This document shows positions 1 through 10,293 of a DNA stretch of 64,000 nt, in pieces (within the stretch, counting starts at the first letter, position 1; each line of letters starts with the position of its first letter). This DNA is from Pedobacter borealis DSM 19626 (GTDB lineage: Bacteria > Bacteroidota > Bacteroidia > Sphingobacteriales > Sphingobacteriaceae). The DNA lies in assembly GCF_000708285.2 (NCBI RefSeq), contig NZ_JAUG01000005.1, positions 51,815 to 115,814 of the forward strand. The letters run 5' to 3'. The notes beneath the pieces were generated by a model, which ran no database searches, was not told the DNA's origin, and saw only the letters and a program-made list of their open reading frames with translations. The translations under genes and the position numbers were made by a program.

Positions 1-206
1 AAGCAGTGTGCATAAAAATCTATATCATCTTTGATGATTTCGGTCAAATCGGGAGTTTGATTTTCTTCATATGTTTTTTTGTAAACCCTGATTACATTAC
101 TATCTAATTGCCTCTCGTCGTCAGCAACATATTGAAAGAATTTCTTTTTATTTTCACTCACTTTAGCAAAAAAAATATCTCCGTGTTTTATGATTGTTCG
201 AGCCAT
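1..206 (-). CDS. Partial immunity-like protein downstream of Rhs toxin
   Basis: An open frame starts at an ATG (203 downstream-side bases of the Rhs gene; its start codon occupies 204-206) and runs off the left edge of the window, so only about 68 N-terminal residues are visible. It starts with MARTIIKHGDIFFAKV. There is no signal peptide, and the visible part is rich in charged and aromatic residues. It lies about 17 bp after the Rhs stop codon on the same strand, the classic place for a cytoplasmic immunity protein that neutralises the C-terminal toxin of the preceding Rhs protein. The short 'GDIF' beginning resembles small immunity families of the Imm26 type, but too little is visible to assign a family. 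The immunity role is inferred from position. Confidence 0.6.
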   Translation of the reverse strand, partial: MARTIIKHGDIFFAKVSENKKKFFQYVADDERQLDSNVIRVYKKTYEENQTPDLTEIIKDDIDFYAHC

Positions 207-223
207 GTGCTAAACTACTTATT

Positions 224-3200
224 TTAAGGTTTTACGCCAAACAATTCCCACCTAGAAGGAGAAATTGAGTTAATCTTGTTGTATAAGTTGCCTAAACCTT
301 GCTGATTGATCACCGTCTGTTCGATAACCCGGGCTTGATTTCTCGTCAGATTTTCCGCTCCATCAACAACCCTCCAAGTCAATAGCTCCTTTCCGCCGCC
401 TTTACTGACATGTTCCGCCCATCTCAATACTGGATTCCTGTTCGTAATTCCGACGTATTTTATAACACCCACAGCATCCACTCCTTCATAAACCTTATAG
501 GCGCGTTTCGCCCATTTTGCCCCTGTAACGTAGTTTCCCGCAATCGGAATAGCTGATGCAAAAGCCCATGCAGCGTTTTTGCCATCTCCTTCGATCGAGT
601 AGTATAATCCGTTGACAATATCGAAGCCTTCCCCAATTACAGGCAACATACCGCCTGTCTCTAGTGCATCGTGGACAGTACCCATTGGCGGCAAGTATCC
701 CAATTCGCCGGCTCGGAAATGGGCATTATCCATCGCTTTGTTGTATGCGAAATCATAGTAGCCATTACCTAATGGTGATTTAGAACCCAACGATGAGTAT
801 ACGTCTTCACCCCATTTCCAGAAGTTGGGTTTATGGTCAACAACTTCAATTTCTGGAAGCAAGAGTCCCCAACCGAGAAAAAGTCTATCCACAAAATATG
901 CTGTTTTTCCAGCTTGCTCGGCTGCTATATCAACCATTTGTTGAGAGGTAAGGCCTTCTGTTTCTCCACTTGCACCATCACTACTAATACTTGAGCCGCT
1001 ACCTTTCGACGCTCCAACACTGAAATAATCCCCGTGTTTCTTGAAATTACTAGGCCCCGAAGCACTTGAGTACAGATCAGCTGAGTTTTCAATGCTTTGC
1101 CCAGCATAGGCAAATGAAGCTAAAGATGGATTAAACATCTCTCCGTTTGGATCTACCATACTCTCAGGGGCATTACCCATCGCTGCATACGGTGAGTATA
1201 AATCCTGCCCACCCATAGAGCCAAATGGATCAACGCCAAGGAACCTGCCTATTTGGGGATCATACTGCCGAGCATGGAAATCCATCCAGTTAAGGCCTAT
1301 ATCCTTGATGTATTCGTTACTTTGATATTTGTGTCGTTGACGTTTGGTATTATTATCTGCGGCACTACTTAGCCCAGCCATTGGCAAACCGAAAGGATAA
1401 TAATGCATTTCTTCCAGTTGTCTCCCTTTCTGGAGTTTTATTACCAGTTGGTCAAAGTTGACGTTGGCACACTCATAACAGTTTATGCCACGGCTTTGAT
1501 TGCTAAGGTAAACCGCGAGATAACCATTGGCAGGTATCGTCAGAGCGCTATTTGTTCCGATCTGTTCCCAACTTCCGTTGCTATTGACCTGAAAGGCATT
1601 GCTAAAGCTTCGATCAATCTGCATATTTTCATCAAAGAGCACATAGTTCAGATAGGCTTTTGGACGGGTTGGGTCTGTGGCGCTATTGATAATATTGTCA
1701 TATTGATCTAAATAGTTCTCAGGAGTAAACAGCTGCGGTACCATGTCGGGATTGTGCCCTTCACTACCTTCAAAACCACCAACACCGCCTGTGAGGGTAC
1801 CGACAATACTTACCAACATCTGATCACTAACGACGGGATTGTCGTCCTCTTGGTCATAACTATCGTAAAACGAGTTTACGTTCATTTCCACCTGATCCCC
1901 TGCCATTACATGCATTAGAAGGGACGTGCCAATACGCTGGTCTTCACCGTTCAATCTGCCCGCTTTTAGATCACCAGGATCGGTACTTGCAGGTTTGTCA
2001 TCTCTAATTTCGTTGAGCTGTTCAAACAACAAACCTTCCAAATTGGCACTTGCCAATTCGTAAGTAGCGAGATACTGTAAAAGAGGTTTTTGAGTAATAT
2101 CTATTGTAGATCTTACATTTCCCAGGTGATCTTTTACAAAATACTCTTCCTTAAAGGCATCGGTTGCGACATCGCGGACTGTGCGTCCATTGGCATTTAA
2201 AATATATTGTAGAACATTATTTTCATAAATATAGGAGCCTACATAGTCGATTTGCTTATTTGGCTTCCCTGGCTCCAAGACCAATTCTTGCACCTTTTTG
2301 CCAGATACATCATAGCTGTATTCTATACTTTTACCATTTGCAAAAGAAATCACCTGTGGCTTGTCAAAATGGGTATAAACTACACTGGTAATTCCTTTGT
2401 TGGCATCCTTTGTCAGGTTCCCGTTAAGGTCATATTCGTAATCTTTAGCGGCGCCATTAGTATTTACAAAATCGCCGAGTTGATAGTCAGTTGCAGAATC
2501 AACAACCTTGGTTAATCGGTTGCTCAGTTCATTTTCTTCGTAGCTGTAGCGCAAATTATCAATGGTCTGTACCCCTGCAGTCGGTGACACGCCCCGCTGA
2601 TCCATGGAGAGTAGGTTGCCATTTTTATCATAGTGGATATTACTTACGGTATAATCCAGATCAGTTTTGTTCCAGCCTGTTGTACCATTGGTGCGGTACT
2701 CGGCGTTCTTTAACCGACCTGCCATATCATAATCGTAGCCATAGGCATGGCTATTACCACTGCCACGCCATATTGTACCCGATATTTTGCCATTGTATTG
2801 CGGTTGGGTAAAACCGCAATCGTATTTTATTGATTCTCCAAAAGTTCTGCTTTCAAAGCCCTTGTAACCGGTCTCGGCATACACAGCATTAATGCCCGTT
2901 AACTGCCCACGGATATTATAGGACAAGTCCTGCACCTCCCCGTAACTACCAAGGGTTTTGCGCTTGACTCTTCCTAAAGCGTCATAGAGATATTTAACGC
3001 TTACTGACCACGGGTTATCATTTATTTTATGGCTGGTCTGAAGCAATGCTCCTGTTCCGACCTGGTATTCATTTTTGGTAAACTCCTTGTACACAGAATA
3101 TGAAGCAAACAGATTTTGAAAAATGCTTTTACTTATAAGAGGCCTGTTAAGGAAATCGTATTGCGTCCCTGAGAAAAGATAATGAACGAGACCGGCCTGG

Positions 3201-4768
3201 TCAGACCAATCAACTTTCAAGCTCCTGATCAACCTGCCTTTATCATCATAATAATTATGATTCCAGGTCCAATCACCGGTTGATATTTGCACAGCACCCG
3301 GGGACCGAAAAATTTTGCTTTTGCTACCTGTCAGTAGTCCTTGAGTCCGTAAACTTCGTACTGGTATCTCGGCTGCCGGTGTGTTTTCAAGTTCGGTAAA
3401 CTGTAATTGATTATTATAAGTAGTATAGTTTGTATTGTTCGGGTCAGTATCCTCATAGTTATCATAAAAGTGGTAACTCACAAGTTGATGTCCGGCGATA
3501 GCATTGTCCCCCGGTATCACACCTTCTTTATCAAAACCCATATAATGCCTAATATCACTATTTGAAAAAGAGGTGCCTGGGGGATAATCAAATGTTGCTT
3601 GCCAGTCATATGGAAGGTCAATGTTGGAATATTGAGCAGTAGCAATAACCCTGTCTAACTTGTCATAATAAGTTAGCTGATACTGATTGGCCTGCTTATC
3701 CTTTGGAGTCTGCAGCATGACAATCCTATCTTTATTGTCATATACGTAATGCGTAAATCCGCTTTCTCCTGGAAATTGAACGGCCTTTAAACGACCCGTG
3801 TTGTCATATTGATGCTGGAAGCATAGGTTATTCAATACCGTGGCACTCACTACCCACCCATTTTGTTGGATCAGTTGTACGGCGCGCGGCGGCAAAGTGT
3901 ATCGTAGTTGACCCAATTCATCGTAGACATAATAGGTGCTTAGATAAGTTGTAATATTTTGCGGGACACCGCCGCCTATCGCGTAGCTAGAATCGGCGAC
4001 CATTTTAAGCACAATCCTTCCATCTTTATCTTTAAATGCTTTTGTTGATAACGCACCGAAACTGTTAACAGCATTTGCATTCGGAGCGGATATTATTTGC
4101 CCAAATAGTTCTCCCGCTGCATAAGTTCCAGTGGATACTGGATTGCCAGAAGCGTCAATATCCCACATCCTTACCTCCCCAGCAACGTTACTTATCCCGG
4201 TTGTTACTGAGCCCCGATTTTGGCCTACCTGGCTTTTACCCGCTCCATAATTTATGTTGCGGGTTCCTGATGCGTCTGATATAGTGGTAGACTTCGAATA
4301 CGAAGTATAACCTTCGTCTGGATAGACGCCATTATAATAGCTCTTTTGTGCCTCGAAACTATTCGGTTGCAGTCCAAAATACTCACTGGCATAAGGCAGG
4401 AAGCTATATTGATCATTCTGAAACCTGGTGTCTGCTATCTGAACCAGATGCTTATATGTACTGTTTTCCAACGATACATTGCTTTGTACAGACTGGATCG
4501 TACGGTTAAATCCATCTACGTATGTGTAGCTCTGCTTAAGATTCTGTGAACCAATCGAATTGATCGCAGACGCGTCCGAAATTGGAACCATCGGAGTACT
4601 GCTTTTTATATAATTGACTCCGAGCGTTGTAATAGGAGCAGGTGGTACTTGAATTGTCGTAACGCTTCCCTGAGGAAACGTTTGATTGAGCTGAGGCACA
4701 TTCTGGCCCCATATCTTTGATGCAGATACTACAACAAAAAGCAGCAGACTTAAATATTTTGTGTACAT
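224..4768 (-). CDS. Rhs-family polymorphic toxin with GIY-YIG-like C-terminal nuclease
   Basis: A 1514-residue secreted Rhs protein. A Sec signal peptide ends near ...SKIWGQ (residue 22). YD-type repeats follow through the middle (for example YDYDMAGRL and YDKNGNL), forming the expected beta-cage. The Rhs core motif RQYDPQIGRFLGVDPFG lies near residues 1165-1190 and marks the boundary of the variable toxin tip. The tip contains a hydrophobic linker and then YVGITNRNPVLRWAEH near residue 1440, followed by RVIEQTVI near 1478 and LYNKINSIS. This order (Tyr...YVG, Arg/His, later Glu) matches GIY-YIG nuclease toxins found at the ends of Rhs proteins. The gene starts 26 bp after the YD-repeat companion and is followed at once by a likely immunity gene. 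DNA cleavage in competitors is inferred from the family. Confidence 0.88.
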   Translation of the reverse strand: MYTKYLSLLLFVVVSASKIWGQNVPQLNQTFPQGSVTTIQVPPAPITTLGVNYIKSSTPMVPISDASAINSIGSQNLKQSYTYVDGFNRTIQSVQSNVSLENSTYKHLVQIADTRFQNDQYSFLPYASEYFGLQPNSFEAQKSYYNGVYPDEGYTSYSKSTTISDASGTRNINYGAGKSQVGQNRGSVTTGISNVAGEVRMWDIDASGNPVSTGTYAAGELFGQIISAPNANAVNSFGALSTKAFKDKDGRIVLKMVADSSYAIGGGVPQNITTYLSTYYVYDELGQLRYTLPPRAVQLIQQNGWVVSATVLNNLCFQHQYDNTGRLKAVQFPGESGFTHYVYDNKDRIVMLQTPKDKQANQYQLTYYDKLDRVIATAQYSNIDLPYDWQATFDYPPGTSFSNSDIRHYMGFDKEGVIPGDNAIAGHQLVSYHFYDNYEDTDPNNTNYTTYNNQLQFTELENTPAAEIPVRSLRTQGLLTGSKSKIFRSPGAVQISTGDWTWNHNYYDDKGRLIRSLKVDWSDQAGLVHYLFSGTQYDFLNRPLISKSIFQNLFASYSVYKEFTKNEYQVGTGALLQTSHKINDNPWSVSVKYLYDALGRVKRKTLGSYGEVQDLSYNIRGQLTGINAVYAETGYKGFESRTFGESIKYDCGFTQPQYNGKISGTIWRGSGNSHAYGYDYDMAGRLKNAEYRTNGTTGWNKTDLDYTVSNIHYDKNGNLLSMDQRGVSPTAGVQTIDNLRYSYEENELSNRLTKVVDSATDYQLGDFVNTNGAAKDYEYDLNGNLTKDANKGITSVVYTHFDKPQVISFANGKSIEYSYDVSGKKVQELVLEPGKPNKQIDYVGSYIYENNVLQYILNANGRTVRDVATDAFKEEYFVKDHLGNVRSTIDITQKPLLQYLATYELASANLEGLLFEQLNEIRDDKPASTDPGDLKAGRLNGEDQRIGTSLLMHVMAGDQVEMNVNSFYDSYDQEDDNPVVSDQMLVSIVGTLTGGVGGFEGSEGHNPDMVPQLFTPENYLDQYDNIINSATDPTRPKAYLNYVLFDENMQIDRSFSNAFQVNSNGSWEQIGTNSALTIPANGYLAVYLSNQSRGINCYECANVNFDQLVIKLQKGRQLEEMHYYPFGLPMAGLSSAADNNTKRQRHKYQSNEYIKDIGLNWMDFHARQYDPQIGRFLGVDPFGSMGGQDLYSPYAAMGNAPESMVDPNGEMFNPSLASFAYAGQSIENSADLYSSASGPSNFKKHGDYFSVGASKGSGSSISSDGASGETEGLTSQQMVDIAAEQAGKTAYFVDRLFLGWGLLLPEIEVVDHKPNFWKWGEDVYSSLGSKSPLGNGYYDFAYNKAMDNAHFRAGELGYLPPMGTVHDALETGGMLPVIGEGFDIVNGLYYSIEGDGKNAAWAFASAIPIAGNYVTGAKWAKRAYKVYEGVDAVGVIKYVGITNRNPVLRWAEHVSKGGGKELLTWRVVDGAENLTRNQARVIEQTVINQQGLGNLYNKINSISPSRWELFGVKP

Positions 4769-4794
4769 ATTTTTTTGTTTTCGGAATTAAGAAT

Positions 4795-7700
4795 TTAGTT
4801 GCTGAAGAATTCAGTTTTGGAAAGTATATGTCCTTCCTGATCCCTACTGAGGACAGGTCGGCCAAGTTTATCATATTCCAGGTAAATTATCCTTCCTGCT
4901 GCATCTGTCGTAGATGTCGCTCCACATAGAGGTTTGTAGGTCCAGGATTGCATCATAGCATCTGCAGGAAACAACCTGATCTCGTCCACGAAAATCTGGC
5001 TGTTTGAGGTAAAGCTCATAGTGCCATTATTGGTAGGCGTAAATTTACCCTGGTAAAATGTCCATCCATTCGTTGCATATAGAGCTGCAAAGGTTACGGT
5101 CGCGCCCGCACCGGAAAAGTTGGGTATACCGTTTTTAGACCAAAAACTGACGATATACACTTTATTCGGTGTAAGACCTGACACTGAAATGTTTACACCA
5201 TTTGGAGTGAGGCTATAAGCAAATTGCCCGCTAATGGCGCTTGCAGCCAAACCGCTGTTCTGATAGGTGAATCGACCATCGGTGATAAAGGTTCCTGCAG
5301 GATAAGTTGCACCAGTTGAAAGTATTTCAAAACTGGTATAAGCAATCTCGTTGTAACGTGCATTACTAACATCGGCCAGTTTATCACCGGTAACAGTATC
5401 CCAGAGCATAGCTTTATAACTATTCAAATCGCGAAGCTTGGTTTCTAAAGGATTACCTTTTTGATCAAACAGGATCACTTCCGTTGTCTTTTTGAATAGG
5501 GGAATAGCAGCACCACTATAAGCAGAAATAATTTTGTTATATCGGGCGGAAGCCGGGGATGTAGTCAAAATGCCTGTATAGGTAGGATATTCTATAGGTG
5601 CCCCATTGTTTAAGGTATACAGCTTTTTTGACCGCAAGATACCATTGGAAAATTCCAGGCCATTAATTGAGGCATCTAAAAGACGTTTGTATTCCGGCCT
5701 ATTAAGGCCTGATGTTCCTAAACTCCACCGTTCCGTACTTATTACCTTTTCAATTCCATTATTTTTCATGTCATACAATGGACCAGAACCACTTCCTTCT
5801 ACAACATCATAGTTGTATACATATTCGGTAAGGATATATTCTCCTTTACTGTTTCTAGTTTTGATCCATTTTTGCCTGTCCCTACTATCATAACCATATG
5901 ACACCTTATCCGAAATTACTGGACTGCCATCAGGAAATTTCTCTGTTAGTGTTTCTTGGAGAAACACCTTCCCTGTATATGGCAAGAAGGTATCAGTAGC
6001 AACAATAACATCCAAAAAGGGATTTATGCTTTGACCTGTGCGGGCGCGCATCGTCTTTACGTTCGGTTCTAATAAAGCAGAAGAGCTCATGTCAACAGTG
6101 CTAGAATACGTATTGGCAGTGCGGGTAACCAACTGGTTGAACTGGTCGTACTGTGTTGTTTTTAAGGGTAGGCCAACAAGCCAGTCTTTGATGTATTGCT
6201 TGTCTGTAAAAGGCTCCTGAAGATAATCTCTTGAACCGCTTTTCAAATAACAAGTGTCTGTACCGGTAATTATATTTGTAAACACGTACTCTGTACGTCC
6301 TATTAAATTTCCTGATTGATCCCGGCTCTCCACCTTCACCTCGGAGTATCCGTGATTTGAGCCATTGATTAGTTGGCGAGGACTTATGCTATATCCTCCA
6401 ACCGTGTAAGCTGTTTTATCAAGATTACCAGTACTGGAGGAACCGCCAACATCGCTTAAGTAATGAAAATACCCACCGGTCAGAAAGCGCTGTCCGCCGC
6501 TATAGATGAAATTCTGTATCCTGGAATTGCCAGGGTGGAATTTGTCGGTTTCGGTTATCGACTTTATTCGAAGGCCATCATTATCGTTTACACCAAGAAA
6601 GAAAGCTGGATCTTCTGGGGAAACAGACCTGGTATTCTGCAGTCCTGAATGTAATTCATAAGCAAAGCTTACACTTCCTCCTAATGCATTTTTTACCTTA
6701 ACGAGATTAGCCGCAGCCATTGTATTGACATCGGTTGTCACCTCTCTATTAACACCAAAGCTAGCGCCAGCAAAGGTATGCTGAGGTACTGAATAACCGT
6801 CCTCAACACCTTGCGCCGCTCCATTGTTATAACCAAAGCGATCCATGCCTCCGCTCATTCGGGAAGGAAGTTTATTTGAAGAATATTCGAAAGAATAATA
6901 AGGCTCTGTAACAGTACCATCACAACTTTTGATTTCAATACCTGTTAAAATCATTCGTAGTTTGGTGTCATTGTTAAAATCGCAAATCGGGGTATAGGGC
7001 ACAATAACAGCGGGATTTGGATTGTGACTGGCAACATGGTATGCCTTAGAAAGGGTGAAACGGGTACAATTCTCCGAACCCGAGCTTATGACAACCTCTT
7101 TTAAAGCCGTTGCACAAACAGGCTGGCCGATTCCAGGAGAAGCGGTGTCATACACGAATGATGCGGTAACTCCATTTGGATATCGGATGGCTTTTAATTG
7201 CACCAGATCGCCTGTAACTTGGTCTGCTTTTACCCATGAACTAGGGATATAAATAATTGCACCGTCTGTTAAGCGCTCTTGCCATTGAGCCTTTCGGTAA
7301 AGTGTGGTTTTCGGAGTTAATGTCTCATCATATTCATAGGTAATCTGATTGCCCTCGGCAAAAATGATCTTTTCTATCACCCAGCGTGAAACATAGCTGT
7401 AACTAAGCAATGTATTATTGGTAGCTGCATTGTTCTGAACGCGTCCCTGATTAAAATCGCCGGGGCGAAAAAAATATTGGTTACCAGATTCATCGGTAAT
7501 CTTGAAATTCAATTCTCCGGTCAATAATTTTTCTATCTTTACATGTCTGTTGGGATGTGTAAAAACATATCCATCTTTGCCGATTTTGAAAGTAAAGTTT
7601 AACCCTCCGACGGAAACAATAAAGTCGTCATTTTCACCGTCAGGATGGATATTGCCGGGAATATAAGCCATATTATAAAGCCCCCATCTCCCCACAGAGG

Positions 7701-8091
7701 TCATGACAGTTCCGTTTGGTGAAGCAGGTAACTGATGCACTTGACTTAATTCATCGGGCAGGTCGCGCATTACCCTACTAATTCCTCCCCCAGCGTTAAT
7801 ATTCCAATGTAGGCCTGCTTTTCCGGCAATTTCATCAACCTTCACACCTTTGGTATTGTAACTAAATGAAACCCCAAAACTACCATGGTTGTTGCTGAAC
7901 TGGTAAATAGGGATATTTATATTGGCGCTACCATCGAACAGGTTGGGGCTATAAATATTGCCAATGCTACTGTTCTTTCCTGTAATAGACGGAACAAACT
8001 TAGCATCCGCTGTTGGAGCGCCGGGCTGGGCGTTTCCGTTTGGGCCACACAAAATAAAAGCAGCACCAAGTAATCGAAGAAAGTGTTTCAT
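4795..8091 (-). CDS. Secreted YD-repeat/SpvB-like companion of Rhs
   Basis: A 1098-residue exported protein typically found directly upstream of Rhs genes in Bacteroidota. The start is placed at 8091 rather than the upstream in-frame ATG at 8136, because MKHFLRLLGAAFILCGPNGNAQ is a good signal peptide while the extra 15 residues are polar. Residues around 35-130 contain SANINIPIYQF and GLHWNINAGGGISRVMRD, the conserved opening of these companion proteins. Later there are dispersed YD-like repeats (YGYDSRDRQKW, YLEYDKLGRPVLSRD). A region near residue 960-1040 resembles a carbohydrate-binding-like beta sandwich (ending FTSNSQIFVDEIRLFPAD). The C-terminus ends in YD repeats without a toxin tip. 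It may pair with the Rhs cage for export or delivery; that role is inferred. Confidence 0.8.
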   Translation of the reverse strand: MKHFLRLLGAAFILCGPNGNAQPGAPTADAKFVPSITGKNSSIGNIYSPNLFDGSANINIPIYQFSNNHGSFGVSFSYNTKGVKVDEIAGKAGLHWNINAGGGISRVMRDLPDELSQVHQLPASPNGTVMTSVGRWGLYNMAYIPGNIHPDGENDDFIVSVGGLNFTFKIGKDGYVFTHPNRHVKIEKLLTGELNFKITDESGNQYFFRPGDFNQGRVQNNAATNNTLLSYSYVSRWVIEKIIFAEGNQITYEYDETLTPKTTLYRKAQWQERLTDGAIIYIPSSWVKADQVTGDLVQLKAIRYPNGVTASFVYDTASPGIGQPVCATALKEVVISSGSENCTRFTLSKAYHVASHNPNPAVIVPYTPICDFNNDTKLRMILTGIEIKSCDGTVTEPYYSFEYSSNKLPSRMSGGMDRFGYNNGAAQGVEDGYSVPQHTFAGASFGVNREVTTDVNTMAAANLVKVKNALGGSVSFAYELHSGLQNTRSVSPEDPAFFLGVNDNDGLRIKSITETDKFHPGNSRIQNFIYSGGQRFLTGGYFHYLSDVGGSSSTGNLDKTAYTVGGYSISPRQLINGSNHGYSEVKVESRDQSGNLIGRTEYVFTNIITGTDTCYLKSGSRDYLQEPFTDKQYIKDWLVGLPLKTTQYDQFNQLVTRTANTYSSTVDMSSSALLEPNVKTMRARTGQSINPFLDVIVATDTFLPYTGKVFLQETLTEKFPDGSPVISDKVSYGYDSRDRQKWIKTRNSKGEYILTEYVYNYDVVEGSGSGPLYDMKNNGIEKVISTERWSLGTSGLNRPEYKRLLDASINGLEFSNGILRSKKLYTLNNGAPIEYPTYTGILTTSPASARYNKIISAYSGAAIPLFKKTTEVILFDQKGNPLETKLRDLNSYKAMLWDTVTGDKLADVSNARYNEIAYTSFEILSTGATYPAGTFITDGRFTYQNSGLAASAISGQFAYSLTPNGVNISVSGLTPNKVYIVSFWSKNGIPNFSGAGATVTFAALYATNGWTFYQGKFTPTNNGTMSFTSNSQIFVDEIRLFPADAMMQSWTYKPLCGATSTTDAAGRIIYLEYDKLGRPVLSRDQEGHILSKTEFFSN

Positions 8092-8192
8092 AGAATATAA
8101 AGAAGAATTGTTTTGGGTTGTTGAAGGATTAAGCAAAGATCAAGTATGTCTACGCCAACACTTGGCGTCCCATATTTTTATATTATTAATTT

Positions 8193-9725
8193 TCATTTTG
8201 ACCATCCGAAACGAATCATAAACGGTGTTCTTAAATTGTTTTGCTGCCACAGGAAATTATAACCTGCTAGAAAAGTACCGCCCCACTTGCTGTTGATCCG
8301 GTACCGTTTCATAATACCCGCATAGGTGGACTGCTGCCCGCCGCCGAAAGCGGCTTTCAGGGTATTATCACTTTGCTGTGGTTGCGGATTATTAGGATCG
8401 GCATGCTCCTCCAGGTAAGAACGGTTTAAAGGACGGAATATCTGTTCATAACCGGCGTGTATACTGAAGCCATATAACATAATCCAATCGGCATAAGCGC
8501 GTGCGCTGATGCCTTCATAGGTCAGCTTAATGTTTTGCCAGTTCTGCCCCAGGCCTATACTGGTTGCTAAACCAACACCATAACTGAGTTTGGGTGTATG
8601 TTTAAATGCTACCGATGCTCCCAGTTCCAGCATAGCCGGACGCAGGCCATCAGGCGTAGCCCTCATGGTCTGGAAATTATACTGTGTTTCGAGCCTTTGC
8701 CAGAATGGTTTTCCACGTTCGGGGTTTTTAGTGAATGCCGGTGCCTCGATATGTTTTAATTTAACTTTCGCTGCTTTTGCTTCTGCAAGGGTTTGTTTGG
8801 CTTCGTTTGCAGCATTCTTTGCTTCTTTTACTTTATCGGTTACACCATTCAGCTTTTCGCTGAACTGCTGCACCTGCTCGCCCATACTTTGTTGTACCGC
8901 CTGCAGGTTATTGCCAAATTTATCCTGTAACATTTTACCCATCTGGCTTTTGGTCTGGTACCCCATGCTTTGCAGATCTGCAGCTGTAGCATTATTGCCG
9001 AGTCCGCCAAAGGCATTTTTATTGGTGTTGAGATAATTGTCAAAGCCTTCTACGCCCTGCAAATATTCCATTGCTTTTTCTTCCGCTTCATCCGGATCGT
9101 CCGCCAGTTCGCGCCAGGCTTTCATTTTTTCCTGGGCATAGTAAACGTTCTTTTGTATGTTTTGCAGACCGGCAATATTTTTACCGCCCGCTAATTGCTC
9201 CAGGGCTTTGCTGCGTTGTTGGATCAGGTCTTTGACCTGTTGTTCTGCATTCAGTTTGGATTGGAGCTCCGAAATCTTTGATGTATAATCACCACCCGGC
9301 AATTCTTTGCCGGCAAGACCGGCTACCGAATTCAGTTTACCGGCTTGCTTTTGTATAAATTGCTGAATGCCATTCAAACTATCGATGGTAGCATTCCGTC
9401 TTCCTGTCCTTTGATTCAGTACCGCAGTATCCTTCGATAAGCTGGTTATAGAATCATAGGTCAGTGGCATATCCAGGTACTGCTTGTAAAGCGCTGAATC
9501 TTTGGCTGCCAACTGCTTCATCATACGCGCTTCCTGTTTTTTCAGGCGGCGCAATAATTTCTGTTGTATACGCTGGGAACGTTTCAGATATTTGTCCAAA
9601 GCCGAAGTTCTGTTGTCCAGGTAATTCTGTGCTGTGATTTCTGGATTATTTTCCTGACCATGAGTGTTATCAATGGCAATAAACTGTATGATAAACAGAT
9701 TCATCAAGAAAAATATTATTTTCAC
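8193..9725 (-). CDS. Coiled-coil protein with C-terminal beta-barrel-like domain
   Basis: A 510-residue exported protein of unknown function in the Rhs operon. The start used is a GTG at 9725 that gives MKIIFFLMNLFIIQF, a signal peptide with a positive n-region; an ATG at 9704 would remove the lysine. Residues 30-330 are strongly helical and charged (many KQEAR and QQL segments) and are predicted as a long coiled coil. From about residue 335 to the end the composition changes to alternating Gly/aromatic strands (LSYGVGLATSIGLG, YAGIMKRYRINSKWGGTFLAG) and finishes with ...MIRFGWSK, the aromatic-ended terminus expected of outer-membrane beta-strands. It probably anchors in the outer membrane and may help display or export the Rhs proteins. 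No named family is recognised. Confidence 0.75.
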   Translation of the reverse strand: MKIIFFLMNLFIIQFIAIDNTHGQENNPEITAQNYLDNRTSALDKYLKRSQRIQQKLLRRLKKQEARMMKQLAAKDSALYKQYLDMPLTYDSITSLSKDTAVLNQRTGRRNATIDSLNGIQQFIQKQAGKLNSVAGLAGKELPGGDYTSKISELQSKLNAEQQVKDLIQQRSKALEQLAGGKNIAGLQNIQKNVYYAQEKMKAWRELADDPDEAEEKAMEYLQGVEGFDNYLNTNKNAFGGLGNNATAADLQSMGYQTKSQMGKMLQDKFGNNLQAVQQSMGEQVQQFSEKLNGVTDKVKEAKNAANEAKQTLAEAKAAKVKLKHIEAPAFTKNPERGKPFWQRLETQYNFQTMRATPDGLRPAMLELGASVAFKHTPKLSYGVGLATSIGLGQNWQNIKLTYEGISARAYADWIMLYGFSIHAGYEQIFRPLNRSYLEEHADPNNPQPQQSDNTLKAAFGGGQQSTYAGIMKRYRINSKWGGTFLAGYNFLWQQNNLRTPFMIRFGWSK

Positions 9726-9810
9726 TAGAGAGTTTTAAAATTGTAGCCCAAGGGCTGGGAATGGATGAACAACAAGCGGGGACTATTCTAGTAGGGCCAG
9801 GTACGAACAA

Positions 9811-9984
9811 TTATACTCTCCGTTTTAATGCAGGCAGTTGCATCTGTTCCGCACAGTGTTTCACAGAATCAAAATCTTTAGGTTTACCCGAGGTGCCACC
9901 ATCACCTGTTGTGGTAATAGCAAAGCCTATCAATAATAAAAGAAGTAAAAAAAATGCACAGATACCTAGAAAAAATGCCTTCAT
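9811..9984 (-). CDS. Small single-pass membrane peptide at head of Rhs operon
   Basis: A 57-residue frame starting MKAFFLGICAFFLLLLLLIG has one strong transmembrane or signal segment (residues 3-25) and then a polar tail with one Cys. It sits 85 bp before the coiled-coil gene on the same strand, just downstream of a perfect hairpin at 9999-10021. The upstream in-frame ATG at 10005 adds seven residues inside that hairpin and is less likely. Small size makes it uncertain; the clean hydrophobic segment and operon position support it. Confidence 0.45.
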   Translation of the reverse strand: MKAFFLGICAFFLLLLLLIGFAITTTGDGGTSGKPKDFDSVKHCAEQMQLPALKRRV

Positions 9985-9998
9985 GTTTGTCTGTAAGA

Positions 9999-10021
9999 CC
10001 GCCACTAACTTTTAGTGGCGG
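9999..10021. other. Perfect 10-bp hairpin with 3-nt loop
   Basis: The arms CCGCCACTAA and TTAGTGGCGG are separated by three bases. No T-tract follows on the minus strand (the Rhs side), and the plus side is followed only by a mixed A/T stretch. It is therefore more likely a leader structure or protein site at the head of the Rhs operon than a terminator. Confidence 0.5.
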
Positions 10022-10134
10022 TAATTAGAAAAGATTTTTGTTCTAATGGTTGGTGTTCAGGGGCGGCATCTTTTCAGCGACAAAGATTGGTCAGAAATTT
10101 TCCGCCTGCAAGGGTGAAACCCCGGTAATTCAGT

Positions 10135-10150
10135 AGGGGAAATTTCCCCT
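10135..10150. promoter_or_regulatory. Perfect 16-bp palindrome, operator candidate
   Basis: AGGGGAAATTTCCCCT is perfectly self-complementary. It lies in the 360-bp intergenic region between the divergent Rhs-operon head and the XRE regulator gene. A perfect palindrome of this length with an A/T centre fits a dimeric repressor site. Which regulator binds is unknown; the neighbouring XRE protein is the obvious candidate. Confidence 0.45.
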
Positions 10151-10293
10151 GACTTTATTTTATTCAACCATTATCCCGCAAAGATTATATCAAAATTTGT
10201 ATCCTGTATACAGTTAAAAACCTGAAAATTACACACATTGCATTTTGCTATTTGTTGCGGTCATAATGCCAATTTTAATCGGTTGATTTAATT

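Noticed and set aside
9999..10021. Hairpin as terminator for the Rhs operon
   Set aside because: It lies at the start, not the end, of the minus-strand operon and lacks a T-tract in that direction.
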